64,000 nucleotides of DNA from Artemia franciscana (lineage: Eukaryota; Arthropoda; Branchiopoda; Anostraca; Artemiidae): NCBI RefSeq assembly GCF_032884065.1, contig NC_088873.1:744001-808000 (forward strand). Reading direction: 5' to 3'. Positions 36,066 through 47,341 of this stretch are shown here, one piece after another. Position 1 is the first letter of the stretch, and every line of letters begins with the position of its first letter. The notes under the pieces were generated by a model. It saw nothing but the letters and a program-made list of their open reading frames with translations, searched no databases and was not told the origin of the DNA. The position numbers were made by a program, and so were the translations under genes.

Positions 36066-36939
36066 GATCAATGTTTGGCGATTTAAGACCAGAGGGTAAA
36101 TATTAAAAACTGTTTGCGCCATTTTCAGTGTAGTGCTTGGTGACTTCATTTAAAAAGTGGAAAGTTTCAAATAAAACTAGATACTTGATCCAATTGCAAT
36201 AGGATTAAAGCTGAATTGTCTCATAGGTAATAATTATTCTCATTTTCAGTATTTTTCTGATTCGGCTGTCAAAATCCAACCTGGATAAAACCTGGCTAAG
36301 CTAGCTCGAGAAAATCATAGCAAGTTCAGTTGCCTAGTTGACTTTAAGCTGACTGACCTATTGGTCAGTTCGTAATTAGAGCGCCTGCTTTCCATCATTC
36401 TCTGGTATAGATTCCATATATTTATTACATCATATTTTGATATATTTCATAAGCTTATTATTTTCGAGTGCACAGGGAGAAACCGGTTTTGCAACAGATC
36501 AAGAACAACAGTGTGGTCGCTATAATACACAAGTACCTTCAAAATTATAAAATATACCATACCCTTTGTGTTGGACATGCTGAAATTTGAAATATTTGCA
36601 CTTGCGCACGACTTCCTGTCTGCTTTGAAAAAAACCTCTGGGAACTGGGTGACGTAAGACAGGCGACGCAACTCTCATTGCAAATGAGGCAATAGGGAAT
36701 CAGTCTAAAAATTAAACCAGTTGAGAAAGGATCTCGAACTCTAGTTTCAATTTTAATTATCGGAATCTGATTTAGCCAAGTGTCAAACCAGGTAAAGGAT
36801 ATGAACTAAGTAATTTCAGTAGAAGAAGAGGTAAAATCCTAGAAAAGGGCTTTTGTCTATCATTGAGTCTATTTAAGGAATGATTCAAATTGAGGCTTTT
36901 GTTCGACTAGCCTAGATAAAGAAAAGCCTATGAATTACC
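36066..36939. other. Non-coding DNA
   Basis: No gene recognised. Confidence 0.35.
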
Positions 36940-37370
36940 TTAATTTTCAGTTATCAGTTTCTTTTTCTCTGGCTTTAGTTCTGAAAAAGTAATTCCTGTT
37001 ATTTGAGTAGAATTTTAAGCCATATCAATGTTGTTTTTTTCGAAGTTTAGGAAATGTAGCCTATTTGCACATATATAAAACCTTATATATTGGGATTGAG
37101 CAAAGTTCTGGAACAGAAAAGTTGTTGGTTAGCCTACTTCAGTTAAACAGAAGATGTATTTTGTAAGTTTTCATTTTATAACACAGAGATTTTTAAAGGT
37201 CAGGACCATCTAAAAAGAGAAGGAGCAGAAGTAGGTAGCTCAAAATACCTTCCTGGGTCATACTTTAGCCTGTAGACCCATCTCCGAAAGTTTCATTTTC
37301 CTAACCTGGCCCCTTTCCAGGATAGCCAAAAGTAGGCCTAACTAAAGCAGGATTTTACCATGGCCTAGTT
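36940..37370 (+). repeat. Degenerate copy of foldback family at 55028-55804
   Basis: The stretch shares AATTCCTGTTATTTGAGTAG, GCCATATCAATGTT, GGGATTGAGCAAAGTT, ATTTTTAAAGGTCAGGACC, ATACCTTCCTGGGTCATACT and GAAAGTTTCATTTTCCTAAC with the element at 55028-55804. The left inverted arm is not evident here. Confidence 0.65.
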
Positions 37371-39975
37371 TGATAACCCCATCCTAGGGTTTAATTATAG
37401 GCCTTGTATTCACTTAACTCAGCAGCTTTGCAATTTATCGAGAATTCCCCCCCCCATTAGCCTAAAACTTTGTTGAAATAGCCCCTCTTCTAACATTTTA
37501 CCTGTAATCATGTCAACAATAGCTCGAGAGCCTAATCTAGTTACAATAGCCTAGACCTGTGCTTTATTTTGACACAGTCATAAGTTGAAAGCCAGACTGC
37601 CCCGTGGGTCATGCATGGGAGTTATTTGCCATGAAGCAGGGGGCAACTGCCCCTCCCAGACCTTGGTCCTCCTAGATCCTAGTTTGCCCTCTTTGTCCCA
37701 GCTTAAATATGTTTTCTTCCAAAATCTTGCCAAAACTAAGATAAACCTGCATAATTCAAGCATTAACTGAAACAGATCAGTTTTTTAGTACGTATTTACC
37801 TTAATAGTACGCTACTATAAGTTACCTTTATATAATACTATTAAGTACCTCTCATACCTCCGTTGTACTAAACAGCTTATTCTTTAGTTTTTACTGTCAT
37901 TTTCACTTGATTTGGAAAAATTGGCTCCAACTTTGTCCCCTTCCCAGGGTTTTAACGAAATACGCCCCTGGGTTTATGGCTCTCGCCTGTGGCTCCTATA
38001 ATGCACTTGTAGACTATCGAAATGTATGTGCAAAGGAGGATCAATCTAAGATAATCATAAGGATAACTTTTAAATGCTCTCCGAGGCATTAGAATCCACC
38101 TCCAGGGGGTGGGTAGTTATTTTCACGGAATTAATCGCAATGAGAGAGTCTTTATCTTAACCTTATCGTTGTATTTTGCTCTCGTTTAATTTTTTTTGTT
38201 ACATACTATAGCCTACTTTATACTCGGCTATTTTTATATTTATATTCGTTATTATATTATTATAATATATATTATATTCGTTATTATATTATTATATTTA
38301 TATTATTTTATTTATATTTAATTTATATTTATATATTCGGCTATTTTGTTCTTTGAAGGCACCATTTGTTTAGCTCCCTCCCTGTAACTCAACTGCAACA
38401 GCATCTCCCTTTTCTAAAAAAATATCTTACATTGTCCCTTTCCTTTGGACTAAGGTTTCGACCACGCCTTGTAATCGTTTTGATTATGATGATTTATACC
38501 TTGCTATAAAGTCCTTGGTGGATTTTTTTTTAACAAGGGTTCTATTGTAAGTCTAGTCAGGGGCCCTGAAAGTAAAGCTGTTAAGCGTACCCACAATTTG
38601 ACCTGTTTTTACACGAACGATTAACGGTTAGGAGGGTTTCCTAGTGTAAAGAAACACTTTATACATTGGATTTTTAGAAGTGCTACATGATTTAATACCC
38701 CCCCCCCCCCCTCTAATGCCAGGATGCAGTCCAAGGACGTCAATTAGGGGGGGGGGTACTTTATTCTAACAAACTCCTTCTTGGTATTTATGTCTTAAGT
38801 GCATTTTTGGATATTTTTAATGAAAAGAAAAACGTAATTGCCCCCTAACTAGATTTTTAAATTATCTGGACCTCCTTTTTTTTTCAAATTAGTGATATTT
38901 AAGAACCGAAGGTTAATAGCAATCTATCAAAATAAGATAACAGCCTAGCCTTTAGCCTAGGACAAATAAAAGGTTTTTACAATGAATATTACCCCCAAAA
39001 AGGTGTTCTTGACGCCAAATTTTGAGAATTTCTTTTTTTCTGTTGCAATTAATAGGCCACTCTCGTAAAAAAAAACCGTATACGTGTATATCTAGCCCCC
39101 TCCTCCAATTCAGAAAAATCTCATTCCCACTAAATCTCTTGGATTTGTGCGCCTATGAGTAAGGCGCACAAGTAATAATATTCTGAATAAGTAATATTCT
39201 ATAATTGAAAATCTAAATAATATACATTTTCTTTTTATAATATTAAGCACATTTTTAAAGCATTACGAAGGAATAAATTACAACCTATTATTTTTTTTCC
39301 TGTAGACTAACAGAGCGAAAAATGAGCATTACGTAATTTGGTTTCCAGGTTTCATGAAATCTAATTTTGGAGGTTCTTTTGTCGTGTGAATTCAAGTCAC
39401 GAGTTCCAAATAGGTAATCACGTGTGCATCTAGTTTCTTTTTTGAAGCTTGTGGTTTTTGATAACTGAATAACATGTTGTAATAACGGTGCTCTTACGCA
39501 ATGGACTAACTAGCACTTTATTCTTTTTATTGTAACATCTGTTTAATTACCTTTGGCTGTCAATTAAAACCAAGAAAATAGTTGGTGACTAAATGAATAT
39601 AATAATTTGGTCTAGTTGATCTTCGATATATCGGGTGAATATCTGTAGTTTTTTGATAGTATGTTACTTCAATTCGATTACTGCATTTCTCTTACTAAGG
39701 ACGTCCCTAGGATTGGTGGTTCAGGGTAAAATTAACCTCGGCACCAGCCGCCCCTACCTCAATTTTTATGTGAATTAGGAAATGAATGACAATCACATGT
39801 ACAACAAGTCCTCACAGCCGCATCCTCAGCAATCCCCCCTGGTGCTGCATTTACTACTAAACCCTGTGTCTCACTAGCACACAGTAGCTGTATAAAATCT
39901 AAACACAATTTCAGGTTCTTCCTTTTGGAACAAAATTCCCAGAAGCTAAAACTCAGAATTTATAGTAGCAATAAC
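37371..39975. other. Non-coding DNA, AT-rich and poly-C/G patches
   Basis: No gene supported. An AT-rich TATATT/TTATTA low-complexity stretch lies at 38220-38340. A poly-C run (38699-38711) and a poly-G run (about 38748-38757) lie about 50 bases apart. Confidence 0.4.
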
Positions 39976-40414
39976 GGAGAGGACCTCCGTCCTTACATAT
40001 GGTTGTGAAACTTGGAGTATCACTGCGCAACTAGGAAAACGACTATGGGCATTCGATAATAACTGCCTAAGATATATTTTGAATATACATTGGACTGAGA
40101 GAATAAGAAATGATGAGATTTATACCATAACAAACCATACCCCCATCCTTGATACCATTAGAAAGCGACGATGGATGTATTGGGGGCACATGGTGCGAAT
40201 GGGTGATGGAAGGCTACCTCATGACATATGGTGTTGGATACCCCCCGGCCTCCGCAAGTCAGGGAGACCCAAAATGACAATTGGCAGGATGTTAGAGAAG
40301 GAGGCGAAGCTGGCGAGGTCCTCGATGGAGGAGCTTTGGTCGAAGGCTCAGGACAGGTCGTCGTGGCGAACCACTGTTGCTGCCTTGTGCGCCCTCAGGC
40401 GTGGGAGGACCTAA
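39976..40414 (+). pseudogene. LINE family B, C-terminal fragment of ORF2
   Basis: The translation starts SVLTYGCETWSITAQ (about 39990) and runs to a stop at 40414. It has LWAFDNNCLRYILNIHWTER, RRWMYWGHMVRMGDGRLPH and SGRPKMTIG, and ends ALCALRRGRT. This is the typical tail of an RTE/Jockey-type reverse transcriptase protein. Nothing of the catalytic domain remains upstream, consistent with 5' truncation during retrotransposition. It differs from family A at 35400. Confidence 0.75.
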
Positions 40415-40499
40415 GTCTAAGTAAGTCTGAAGCCTCTAGCAGGTGATCAGTTTAATGCGAAAAATACATAAGCAGATGTTGATTTGCATGTTTGTTTCT

Positions 40500-40765
40500 C
40501 CCTAATCATGGGTGGCAATATTTTCCTAGGGATGGCAAGCCTTTGAAACATTCTCGTGGGGTAAGAAGCGCAAAGATTTGAAAGAAGAATTTTTGCAGTT
40601 CCCCCTCGTCTGAGGTTGGAGGAAGTCATAAATGAAGATTTAAAGGACATGGGAACTTCCCGAAAGGGTAAAAAGGGAGGCCTTGAATAGATTAGGTTGG
40701 GGGAGGAGCGTGCGTAGCAGTGTTGGCCTCAGGTGGCTTGGTACTGCAGTGAGTTATTAGTAGTA
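40500..40765 (+). pseudogene. LINE family A, 3' fragment
   Basis: Matches the end of the fragment at 35400-35940: AAATGAAGATTTAAAGGACA, TGGGAACTTCCCG, GGAGGAGCGTGCGTAGCAGT, GTTGGCCTCAGGTGGCTTG, then GTGAGTTATTAGTAGTAG. Coding frames are broken. Confidence 0.7.
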
Positions 40766-41336
40766 GAAATAATTACGCGATTTATCCCTCCCCAGGGGAG
40801 GGGTAAATATTTCGTCAGACTGAGAACCCTGAGGGTTTTATACAAAATTATCCATTTGTTAGAAAATTGAATCCTCATAAAGTTCTGGCTGAGTACGTCT
40901 ATGGACTTTTCAAAAGTGAGATATTGAAGTTTCAAAATATATATATTTCAAAATATATTCCTCATAAAACTGTTCAACTGTGTGAGATATGTTTCTGTAG
41001 GAATCAATCTGAATAGTATGAAGGATTCCAAGGATTTTTTTTGTAGAATTGATCTTGAAAATACTCCAACGCATTAGATATCGCCTGACATTGTGCGAAT
41101 TCCCTAAAATGCAGGGGGAGTGGCAAGAATTTTTCTGAATATTAGTGAAGATAGAAAAAAATTGTGAAAATAGTAAAATCTCAAAGTTTCAAATTCAGGT
41201 TATGGTAATCCTTAAAAAAGAGTTTTCAATGAACGGTAAACATCTAGAACGAATGCTATTTTTTGAAAACATTTTTGTTCTTCTAATATGAAATTGGTAG
41301 CCGGCTCGGAGAGAAAAATATAAAACTAAACTATTT
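40766..41336. other. Non-coding DNA
   Basis: No gene or clear repeat recognised. Confidence 0.35.
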
Positions 41337-41745
41337 ATTAAATAAAAAAAAAGTTTTTTCTACTTAAAATAAGGAGCAACATTAAAACTTGAAACGAACA
41401 GAAATTATTACGTATACGAGGGTGCCACCCCTCGTCATCCCATCAAAACGATCGCATTTTGATGCTTATTAAAATATGCAACATTAGATTAGGTTAGCTT
41501 CGCTCTTTACGCTAAAGTTCGAATTTTGTGCCTATTCTATAAGAATGTCTCCTGAATCACCAAGGCCGTTTAATTGGATAAACAGCTCTTTCAGAAGGTA
41601 CTAAAAAACTTTAGTGCAAAGAAGGAGGTATTGACGAGGGGTGATCTCCTCGTATACGTAATCATTTGTTCGTTTTAAGTTTTAATGTTGCTCCTTACTT
41701 TCAGTTGAAAAAATTTGTGTTTTTGTTTAATTTCTGATCGTTTTT
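41337..41745. mobile_element. Element M1, copy 2
   Basis: Inverted ends: AAATAAGGAGCAACATTAAA, ACTTGAAACGAACAGAAATT and CGTATACGAGGGTGCCACCC on the left; GGGGTGATCTCCTCGTATAC, TTGTTCGTTTTAAGTTTTAA and TGTTGCTCCTTACTTTCAG on the right. Same family as 27171-27510. Confidence 0.8.
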
Positions 41746-42545
41746 AAATACTGCTGGGAAATCCGGCTCTCTCCATGGAAAATTCCTTTCCTACATGAAA
41801 AGTTCATCCACGGAAAGATCCTCTCATGTACCCCCGCCCCCTAACCTCCCGACCCATCACTAGAAAAATCCCTCCTGAAAACGTCTGTATTTTTCCCAAT
41901 AACCAATACTATATGTAAACAATGGGCGGAGTTCATAACCTGCAGTCCTTCCCCTGGGGACTGCGGGGGGAGGTAAGTCATTCTAAAGGACCTAATTATT
42001 AGATATTTTGACTATATTGAACAACATGGCCATCTAAAAATATTGATCGGGTGACTGAAGAAAAATGAGAGTGGGAAAGGGCTATTTGCCCTCCTGTATT
42101 TTTTGTCTCTTACAAAGGGCACTAGAACTTTTGGTTTCCGCTCAAATGAGCCCTTTCCCAACCTTGTACGATCACTGGTTTGAAATGATCACCCCTGGGA
42201 AACAAAAGGACCAATAAACATTCATCCATGATCTTTCTTCTGGCAAAAAAAAAAATGCAAAATTCCACAGAACCACAGTAGGGTTCTCTGGTATGCTAAA
42301 TCTGATGGAGTGATTTTCATCAAGATCACTTGGTGTTTTGTGGGTATTTCCTCCCTTTTCAAAAAATTGGGCAAATTCTCTCAGATTCGTAACTTTTGAT
42401 GGGTGCCATTAAATTTGATACATTTTGCATATTTTAATAAGCTTTAAAGTTCGATCGTTTTGATGTATCTATTGTTATCAATACTCTGTTGCTTAGAGCT
42501 TCGGTTACTATTGAGCCGTATCGCTCCTTACTATTCGTTACCACT
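41746..42545 (+). repeat. Dispersed repeat family R, long copy
   Basis: This directly follows M1, as at 50755-51430 and, in reverse, at 26231-27510, so M1 and R may be one element. Shared blocks include CCATGATCTTTCTTCTG, GGGTTCTCTGGTATGCT-like sequence, GATCACTTGGTGTTTTG, and the end TATCGCTCCTTACTATTCG. Confidence 0.65.
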
Positions 42546-42594
42546 ATTTGACTTTTTGCAAATTTAACAACTAAGCTCTTATTTCTTTGATCCA

Positions 42595-42595
<1 letters not shown>

Positions 42596-42655
<60 letters not shown>
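42596..42655. repeat. Poly(T) tract, ~60 bases
   Basis: A long pure T run. It may be the poly(A) tail of a minus-strand retroposed sequence lying at 42656-43190, but no source was recognised. Confidence 0.9.
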
Positions 42656-42656
<1 letters not shown>

Positions 42657-43592
42657 AGTGGTGGAGATTGGGCAGACCTTCGGAAAAATGGCAGCTAAAA
42701 TAAAAACGAAAGTTGGATTAGCTGGTCAGCTGAATGTAAACACTCGTGCCTTTTTTACACAGCCGATACAGAGACATGCGGCAAAGTCTGGATGCAAACT
42801 ATATGACCCCAGGGTAGATCATTCTGTTCGGATAATTCGCTATGGAATGCCTTGCTGCCTTCAATTATTACGTTATTGGTTGCATAATAGTGCGAAAAGA
42901 ATTTCGGAGAAAATACACGCTGATACACGGCACAACATTGTGTAAATTGTTTCACGTGTTTAAGAAAATAATGCTTGGAATAGCGGGATGTCGTGTTTTA
43001 TATAACAGGTTTACAAATCCATATTTTTTTTTGCACAATTTCTACCATATTCTTATTTACTTTTATGCGTCAAAAGATAGCCCCTTCTTGTCCGTGAATT
43101 AAATTCCAAAGTAAGTGCCTGGACAGTGTTGAACACCAATTTTGCCGCCTGGAAAAATCCTCCGAATATGCCCCAATTTAACATGGCAGTATTAGTGTTG
43201 AACAACATGGCTATCTCAAAAATTCGATCGGGTGACTGGAGAAAAATGAGAGTGGGAGAGGGCTATTTGCCCTCCTGTATTTTTTGTCTCTTACAAAGAG
43301 CACTAGAACTTTTGGTTTGTGTTTACTCCACTATTTATCTTGTGATGTAAGTGGGTTTTAAATAAACATTATTATTATTATTACTAAGGGTTTCTTGACT
43401 GAACACTAAACAGTGTTGAACACCAATTTTGCCGCCTGGAAAAATCCTCCGAATACGACCCAATTTAACATGGCACTAGCCATGGCAGTGTTAGTGTTAG
43501 CCAATGACTGCGTAATACATTTGGGGATAAGCATTTATTAATATTTTTACGGTTTTCAGTGGAACATGCAGTAAGGATATTTTTTATTTCAG
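42656..43592. other. Region upstream of the bZIP exon; repeat-split ~80-base direct duplication
   Basis: Two copies of a sequence beginning CAGTGTTGAACACCAATTTT lie at 43124-43200 and 43411-43500. Between them is a family R fragment (43200-43320) followed by a LINE-like 3' end with (ATT)n at about 43325-43395. The open frame at 42658-42945 has no recognised domain. AAA followed by GTAAGT at 43112 could be a splice donor of a 5' untranslated exon of the bZIP gene; this is only a possibility. Confidence 0.4.
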
Positions 43593-43721
43593 AAGCTATA
43601 TTATGGTCACAACGAATCAAGAAGAATCATTGCAGTCTGATTATTACTCTGGTGATAGAAGCACAGATAGAGAAATGAATCTTTCAAATGATGTTTATGT
43701 TGGAACTTCCAGCTGTGATGA
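43593..43721 (+). CDS. vri: Putative upstream coding exon of the vrille-like bZIP gene
   Basis: A splice acceptor (TTTTTTATTTCAG, ending at 43592) precedes an open segment. Its ATG at 43603 encodes a Ser/Asp-rich leader beginning MVTTNQEESLQ and ending SSCD. A donor GTAGGT starts at 43722. Joining 43721 to 46465, which follows TTCTTTTCTAG, keeps one reading frame: the split codon is completed by the first base of the next exon, and three further codons lead into the ATG at 46475. The resulting protein would be about 331 residues instead of 288. Without the splice, the frame meets TAG at once. The join is my inference from splice signals and phase; the leader has no recognised domain. It may be isoform-specific, since the shorter form has its own ATG. 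Confidence 0.6.
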
Positions 43722-44582
43722 GTAGGTTTTTAAGACTAAATTTATTGACTAGATTAGTCTACCTGTGACTATTTATTGTGAAGGCATGTCCATTTTCAAA
43801 AATCGTAGATAGTGGTGGTCTCACATAATGAAAATCTGCGATGCGTAGCCCGAAGAGGAGGGGCATGGGGGATATATACTCAGGATGGAAAATGTGGTGC
43901 TCTGAACTGCATACCAGGTGGATAAATTTGTGGATAAATGTTTTAGTCCTCCTTTTAAGCGTGTCTCGGATTCCGAGTACTCAACTTGGATGGTGATTGA
44001 ACATATCACGATTCAATTGAATTCTGTCACAAAATCCATACTGGTTACACAAAGCACAAGAAACTGCAGAGAAGGGAGCTGTCTATCAGAGGCCAAGTTG
44101 ACCTAAGGGGAAAAACAAAGCCCGGATACCCAAACTTAGATTGGGAAGACAATTCATAGAATAACAAAGTGATTCACTGAGGGATGTCAAGTAGCTTTGA
44201 CTAGTTTTTTTTTCCTGTCGAACTGTGCAATTTAGGTTAAAATGGGGAAATTTTCAGTGTCCATGTCCAAAAGGTTTAAATAGGTAGTTTTTAAAGTAAT
44301 CGTTTGTGGCTTCATCACATAATTAGATATTGTTTATGTGTGTTGTGATACGGATTAAAATGTTAAGAAGCCAATTGATCAAATCCATTAACTAAACAGC
44401 AGGGAAAATTGTCACATCCGTGAAGACAGAAAAAATAGTGAAAAAAAATTATGCTTTCCCTATCCACCTCTTCCAACTGTGGTTACCTGGCTGCTTGAAT
44501 TGTTAATGCTAGACATGTCTAGAATTCCAATCTGTCGTAAAAAAAATATTGATTTTACCATATTTGGCTATTTTACTACAAG

Positions 44583-44900
44583 AAACCCTTAGTAATAATA
44601 ATAATATTTATTTAAAACCCACTTACATCACAAGATAAATAGTGGAGTAACGCAAAAAAAAATATGATTCAAAAATGAAAATCAACAGTAGCATTACATA
44701 AAAAAAACAATAAATCACCAATAGCGATTAAACAACAATAGCATAAAATAAATGAAATTAATAAAACAAGCGAATCAAACCTTGGTGAGGCGACAAATGC
44801 CGAAACGCCATTTTCGAAAGCTTTTCGTGTAAATCCGTCAGCTTCTCACTAATATTCGAAAGGTAAAGCTTATTTATCAGTTTCGATTCCTATACCAAAG
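44583..44900 (-). mobile_element. LINE 3'-end fragment, minus strand
   Basis: The (AAT)n start and ATTTATTTAAAACCCACTTA, CATCACAAGATAAATAG are the exact reverse complement of the tail at 43325-43395. The remaining ~250 bases look like 3' untranslated sequence without coding. It is probably a 5'-truncated insertion. Its left boundary CAAGAAACCCTTAG also mirrors the other copy. Confidence 0.6.
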
Positions 44901-46026
44901 AGGAAGATAGAGAAGATATTAACAAAAACGGAAAAAGGCCACCCGAATATCACTAAAATCCTGATTCCTAAAAATAGGGTAAAGAACAGAATCATCTGAA
45001 AAAATAAAATAAAGTTTTTCAAGGGAGATACGATTACATTTGCCTCGGTGGGCTATAATTTTAGAGTAATAATAATTGAATTATGGTTGCTCAATTCGCG
45101 GAGATTACCCTGCTCTGACTGCATCGGGAAGATTGTATTTCGTACCATAAACCGGGTAAACGGTAGTATTGCGAGGCTCTACTATTTCTAGAAAAGTTAG
45201 AACGGTACTACTTTATTATATGGTTGGTACACACACTTGAGAATTTGGATCTACAGATCAGACAATAATCGTTTATATTTGAGAGTATTTGAAGAATATT
45301 AGCTTAGGCTCAGTTGAAATCAGTGTTGTAGGTATATTTTTATTAAATAATTAATATATAGAGATGGCATTTTGGTAGGGTTAGGTTAGGTCTTTAATAT
45401 AATTTGCGGTCCACCTACCATAATTCTTTGTTGTAGTTTTCATAATTTGATACTAAAATATTGTATTTTCGTCGTATTTTTGTATATTTCATTATGAGTA
45501 ACCTAACTTAATTTCTCGAGTGTGTACCATATAATACATATAATACAGCAATTTCCATTGCTATCAAAGTTTTTTCCCTATAAATATTCAGAGGTAAAAA
45601 ATAGCAAGAAAGTTAATAATTGAGACATAAATTACAATTAGCTCAGTGACGTCTGATGTGAACAAAGTAGTTCCTCCGAAGAGCAGTGGTGGCCTTTTTT
45701 TTGGGGGGAGGGGTATTATCCCTCCTAGTTTTTAAAAATATCCTTTGGTATTTTCATAAAAAGTGCCCTTTTTGCAATTTTATTGAAAATATACTGCCCC
45801 CCACCTCTCCCAAACATATTTGTGAATCGGCGCAACTGCTTGAGGGGAGGCAAATTCATTGGAAAAGTAAAAACGGGTGGATCAAACGTTCTGAAATTTA
45901 TTGCTATTGGAAACAAGGCCGTATCTAGGGGTGACGTTGAGCTCACGAAATGTTTGTTGGACTTGTAATGACGTAACAAAAATCTTACTATGATCGTAAT
46001 CGGAAAATTGTAATCACTACGTGTAC

Positions 46027-46088
46027 GTTACTACTACCACTAAAAACTCACTGCAGTACCAAGCCGCCTGAGGCCAACGTTGCCGCTA
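46027..46088 (-). mobile_element. LINE family A 3' tail, minus strand
   Basis: On the minus strand this reads GTTGGCCTCAGGCGGCTTGG, TACTGCAGTGAG, then TAGTGGTAGTAGTA. It matches the tails at 35890-35940, 40720-40765 and 50685-50715. Only the last ~60 bases are present. Confidence 0.7.
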
Positions 46089-46244
46089 ACATCATTTTTG
46101 AAACCTCTAGAGGATTTTTTACTATTAAGAACTAAACTAAGAAAGATCTGTTCAAAAAACGTGTTAAGCATTAACTGCTTTGTAGTCATTTCAAAAGTTA
46201 GTCCTTGTCTAAAATAAAAGAATAGAGAATGGGGATACTCATTC

Positions 46245-46435
46245 TCTAATCTCATAAAAAAAAAATAAAAAATCTCATAAAAAAATATTCTTTATATTTT
46301 TAAAATATTCCCATAAAAAAATTATTTAAAAAAAATTATTCTCATTAAATCATTATATTCTCATTATATTAAATATATCTCATAAAAAAATTATTCTCAT
46401 TTAAAAATATTTAAAATATTCTCATAAAAAAAAAA
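46245..46435. repeat. A-rich low-complexity array in the intron
   Basis: About eight irregular copies of CTCATAAAAAAATTATT-like sequence lie immediately upstream of the bZIP splice acceptor. Confidence 0.7.
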
Positions 46436-46474
46436 AATAATTAAGAATCCTCTTTCTTTTCTAGGGCAGTCAAC

Positions 46475-47341
46475 ATGTCTTCCTCGGCTTCATTGCATCG
46501 TAAACAGCGAGAATTTATTCCAGACGCGAAAAAGGACATAAACTACTGGGATCGTCGCCGTCGCAACAACGAGGCTGCAAAACGTTCACGAGAGAAAAGG
46601 CGAATCAACGACATAATTCTTGAGCAACGAGTTTTAGAATTGACAAAGGAAAACCATATTCTAAGAGCACAGCTAAATGCAATAAGGGATAAATACCAAA
46701 TTTCGGCTGAAAATATTATCTCGATGGACCAGATTGTAGCTTCAATGCCGACACAAGAGCAGATTATAAATTTTTCAAGATCCCGTTCAAGGGCGTATAC
46801 ACCGTCCGTTAGTGTCGAGCCTCCAGTGCGCCAGTCAGTTGTTGTGTCAAGAATAACACCAACTTCGAATTTTGACCACATCTATAGCCGAGTTCATGAG
46901 GAAGATCAAATGAGCTCAATGACATGCGACACAAAGAGGGAGTACTGCTCATCTGGTGATGAAGCTCCTCCTTCTCCTTCAATAGCACAATATGAGTCAT
47001 ATTCATCATCAGGCCTACCTTTCAAGCTCCGCCATAAGACACATCTAGGCGAAAAAGAAGCAGCTAATACCCTTTTAAGTCTGACAGAAGTCAAGGAAGA
47101 AGCAATAAATTTGAAATTGTTACCACGTGATCAAAACAGAGAATCCCCTCTACCGAGTGGAAGCTTCAGTGATTCCGGTGTTTCATCATATGATTGGTCA
47201 AATGAAGAAGGCCCAGAGGTAAAAAGACCTAGGCGAGATGACAATGGCCAAAACGACGATGCCATACGTGACCAGTTGGCTCGTTTAGCGTCAGAAGTTG
47301 AATCCCTGAAGTCCATGTTAAATTCAAAACCAGTAAACTAA
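46475..47341 (+). CDS. vri: vrille/NFIL3-family bZIP transcription factor, main coding exon
   Basis: Encodes 288 residues from the ATG at 46475. The protein is a nuclear DNA-binding repressor type; in insects vrille is a clock-controlled regulator that represses Clock through D-box-like sites, known from the family and not shown here. Residues about 22-73 form the bZIP: the basic region YWDRRRRNNEAAKRSREKRR is the NFIL3/E4BP4 signature, followed by a leucine zipper (LEQRVLELTKENHILRAQL). About residue 185 there is the conserved vrille block LPFKLRHKTHLGEKEAANTL, and near 230 SFSDSGVSSYDW. The C-terminus has a short amphipathic helix DQLARLASEVESLKSML. Acceptor TTCTTTTCTAG ends at 46464 and no stop lies between it and the ATG, so the protein may extend into the exon at 43593-43721. 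The coding frame is intact and codon use looks ordinary, unlike the surrounding transposon debris. Ends TAA. Confidence 0.93.
   Translation: MSSSASLHRKQREFIPDAKKDINYWDRRRRNNEAAKRSREKRRINDIILEQRVLELTKENHILRAQLNAIRDKYQISAENIISMDQIVASMPTQEQIINFSRSRSRAYTPSVSVEPPVRQSVVVSRITPTSNFDHIYSRVHEEDQMSSMTCDTKREYCSSGDEAPPSPSIAQYESYSSSGLPFKLRHKTHLGEKEAANTLLSLTEVKEEAINLKLLPRDQNRESPLPSGSFSDSGVSSYDWSNEEGPEVKRPRRDDNGQNDDAIRDQLARLASEVESLKSMLNSKPVN

Larger units (their letters stand above)
43722..46464 (+). other. Intron of the bZIP gene (2743 bp, GT-AG)
   Basis: The donor is GTAGGT and the acceptor is TTCTTTTCTAG. It contains a minus-strand LINE 3' end (about 44583-44900), a family A LINE tail on the minus strand (46027-46088), a GGCCGTATCTAGG signature (45917-45929), and an A-rich ATAAAAAAATTATTCTCAT-like low-complexity array (about 46245-46435) just before the acceptor. 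No coding sequence of the gene is seen inside. The assignment depends on the upstream exon being real. Confidence 0.55.

Noticed and set aside
36066-39975. Short frames of 60-74 residues
   Set aside because: Lengths expected by chance, with no domains or splice signals.
42658-42945. 95-residue frame starting after the poly(T) tract
   Set aside because: It has a vaguely mitochondrial-looking N-terminus but no recognised family, and it lies next to a probable retroposed tail. Not enough support to call a gene.
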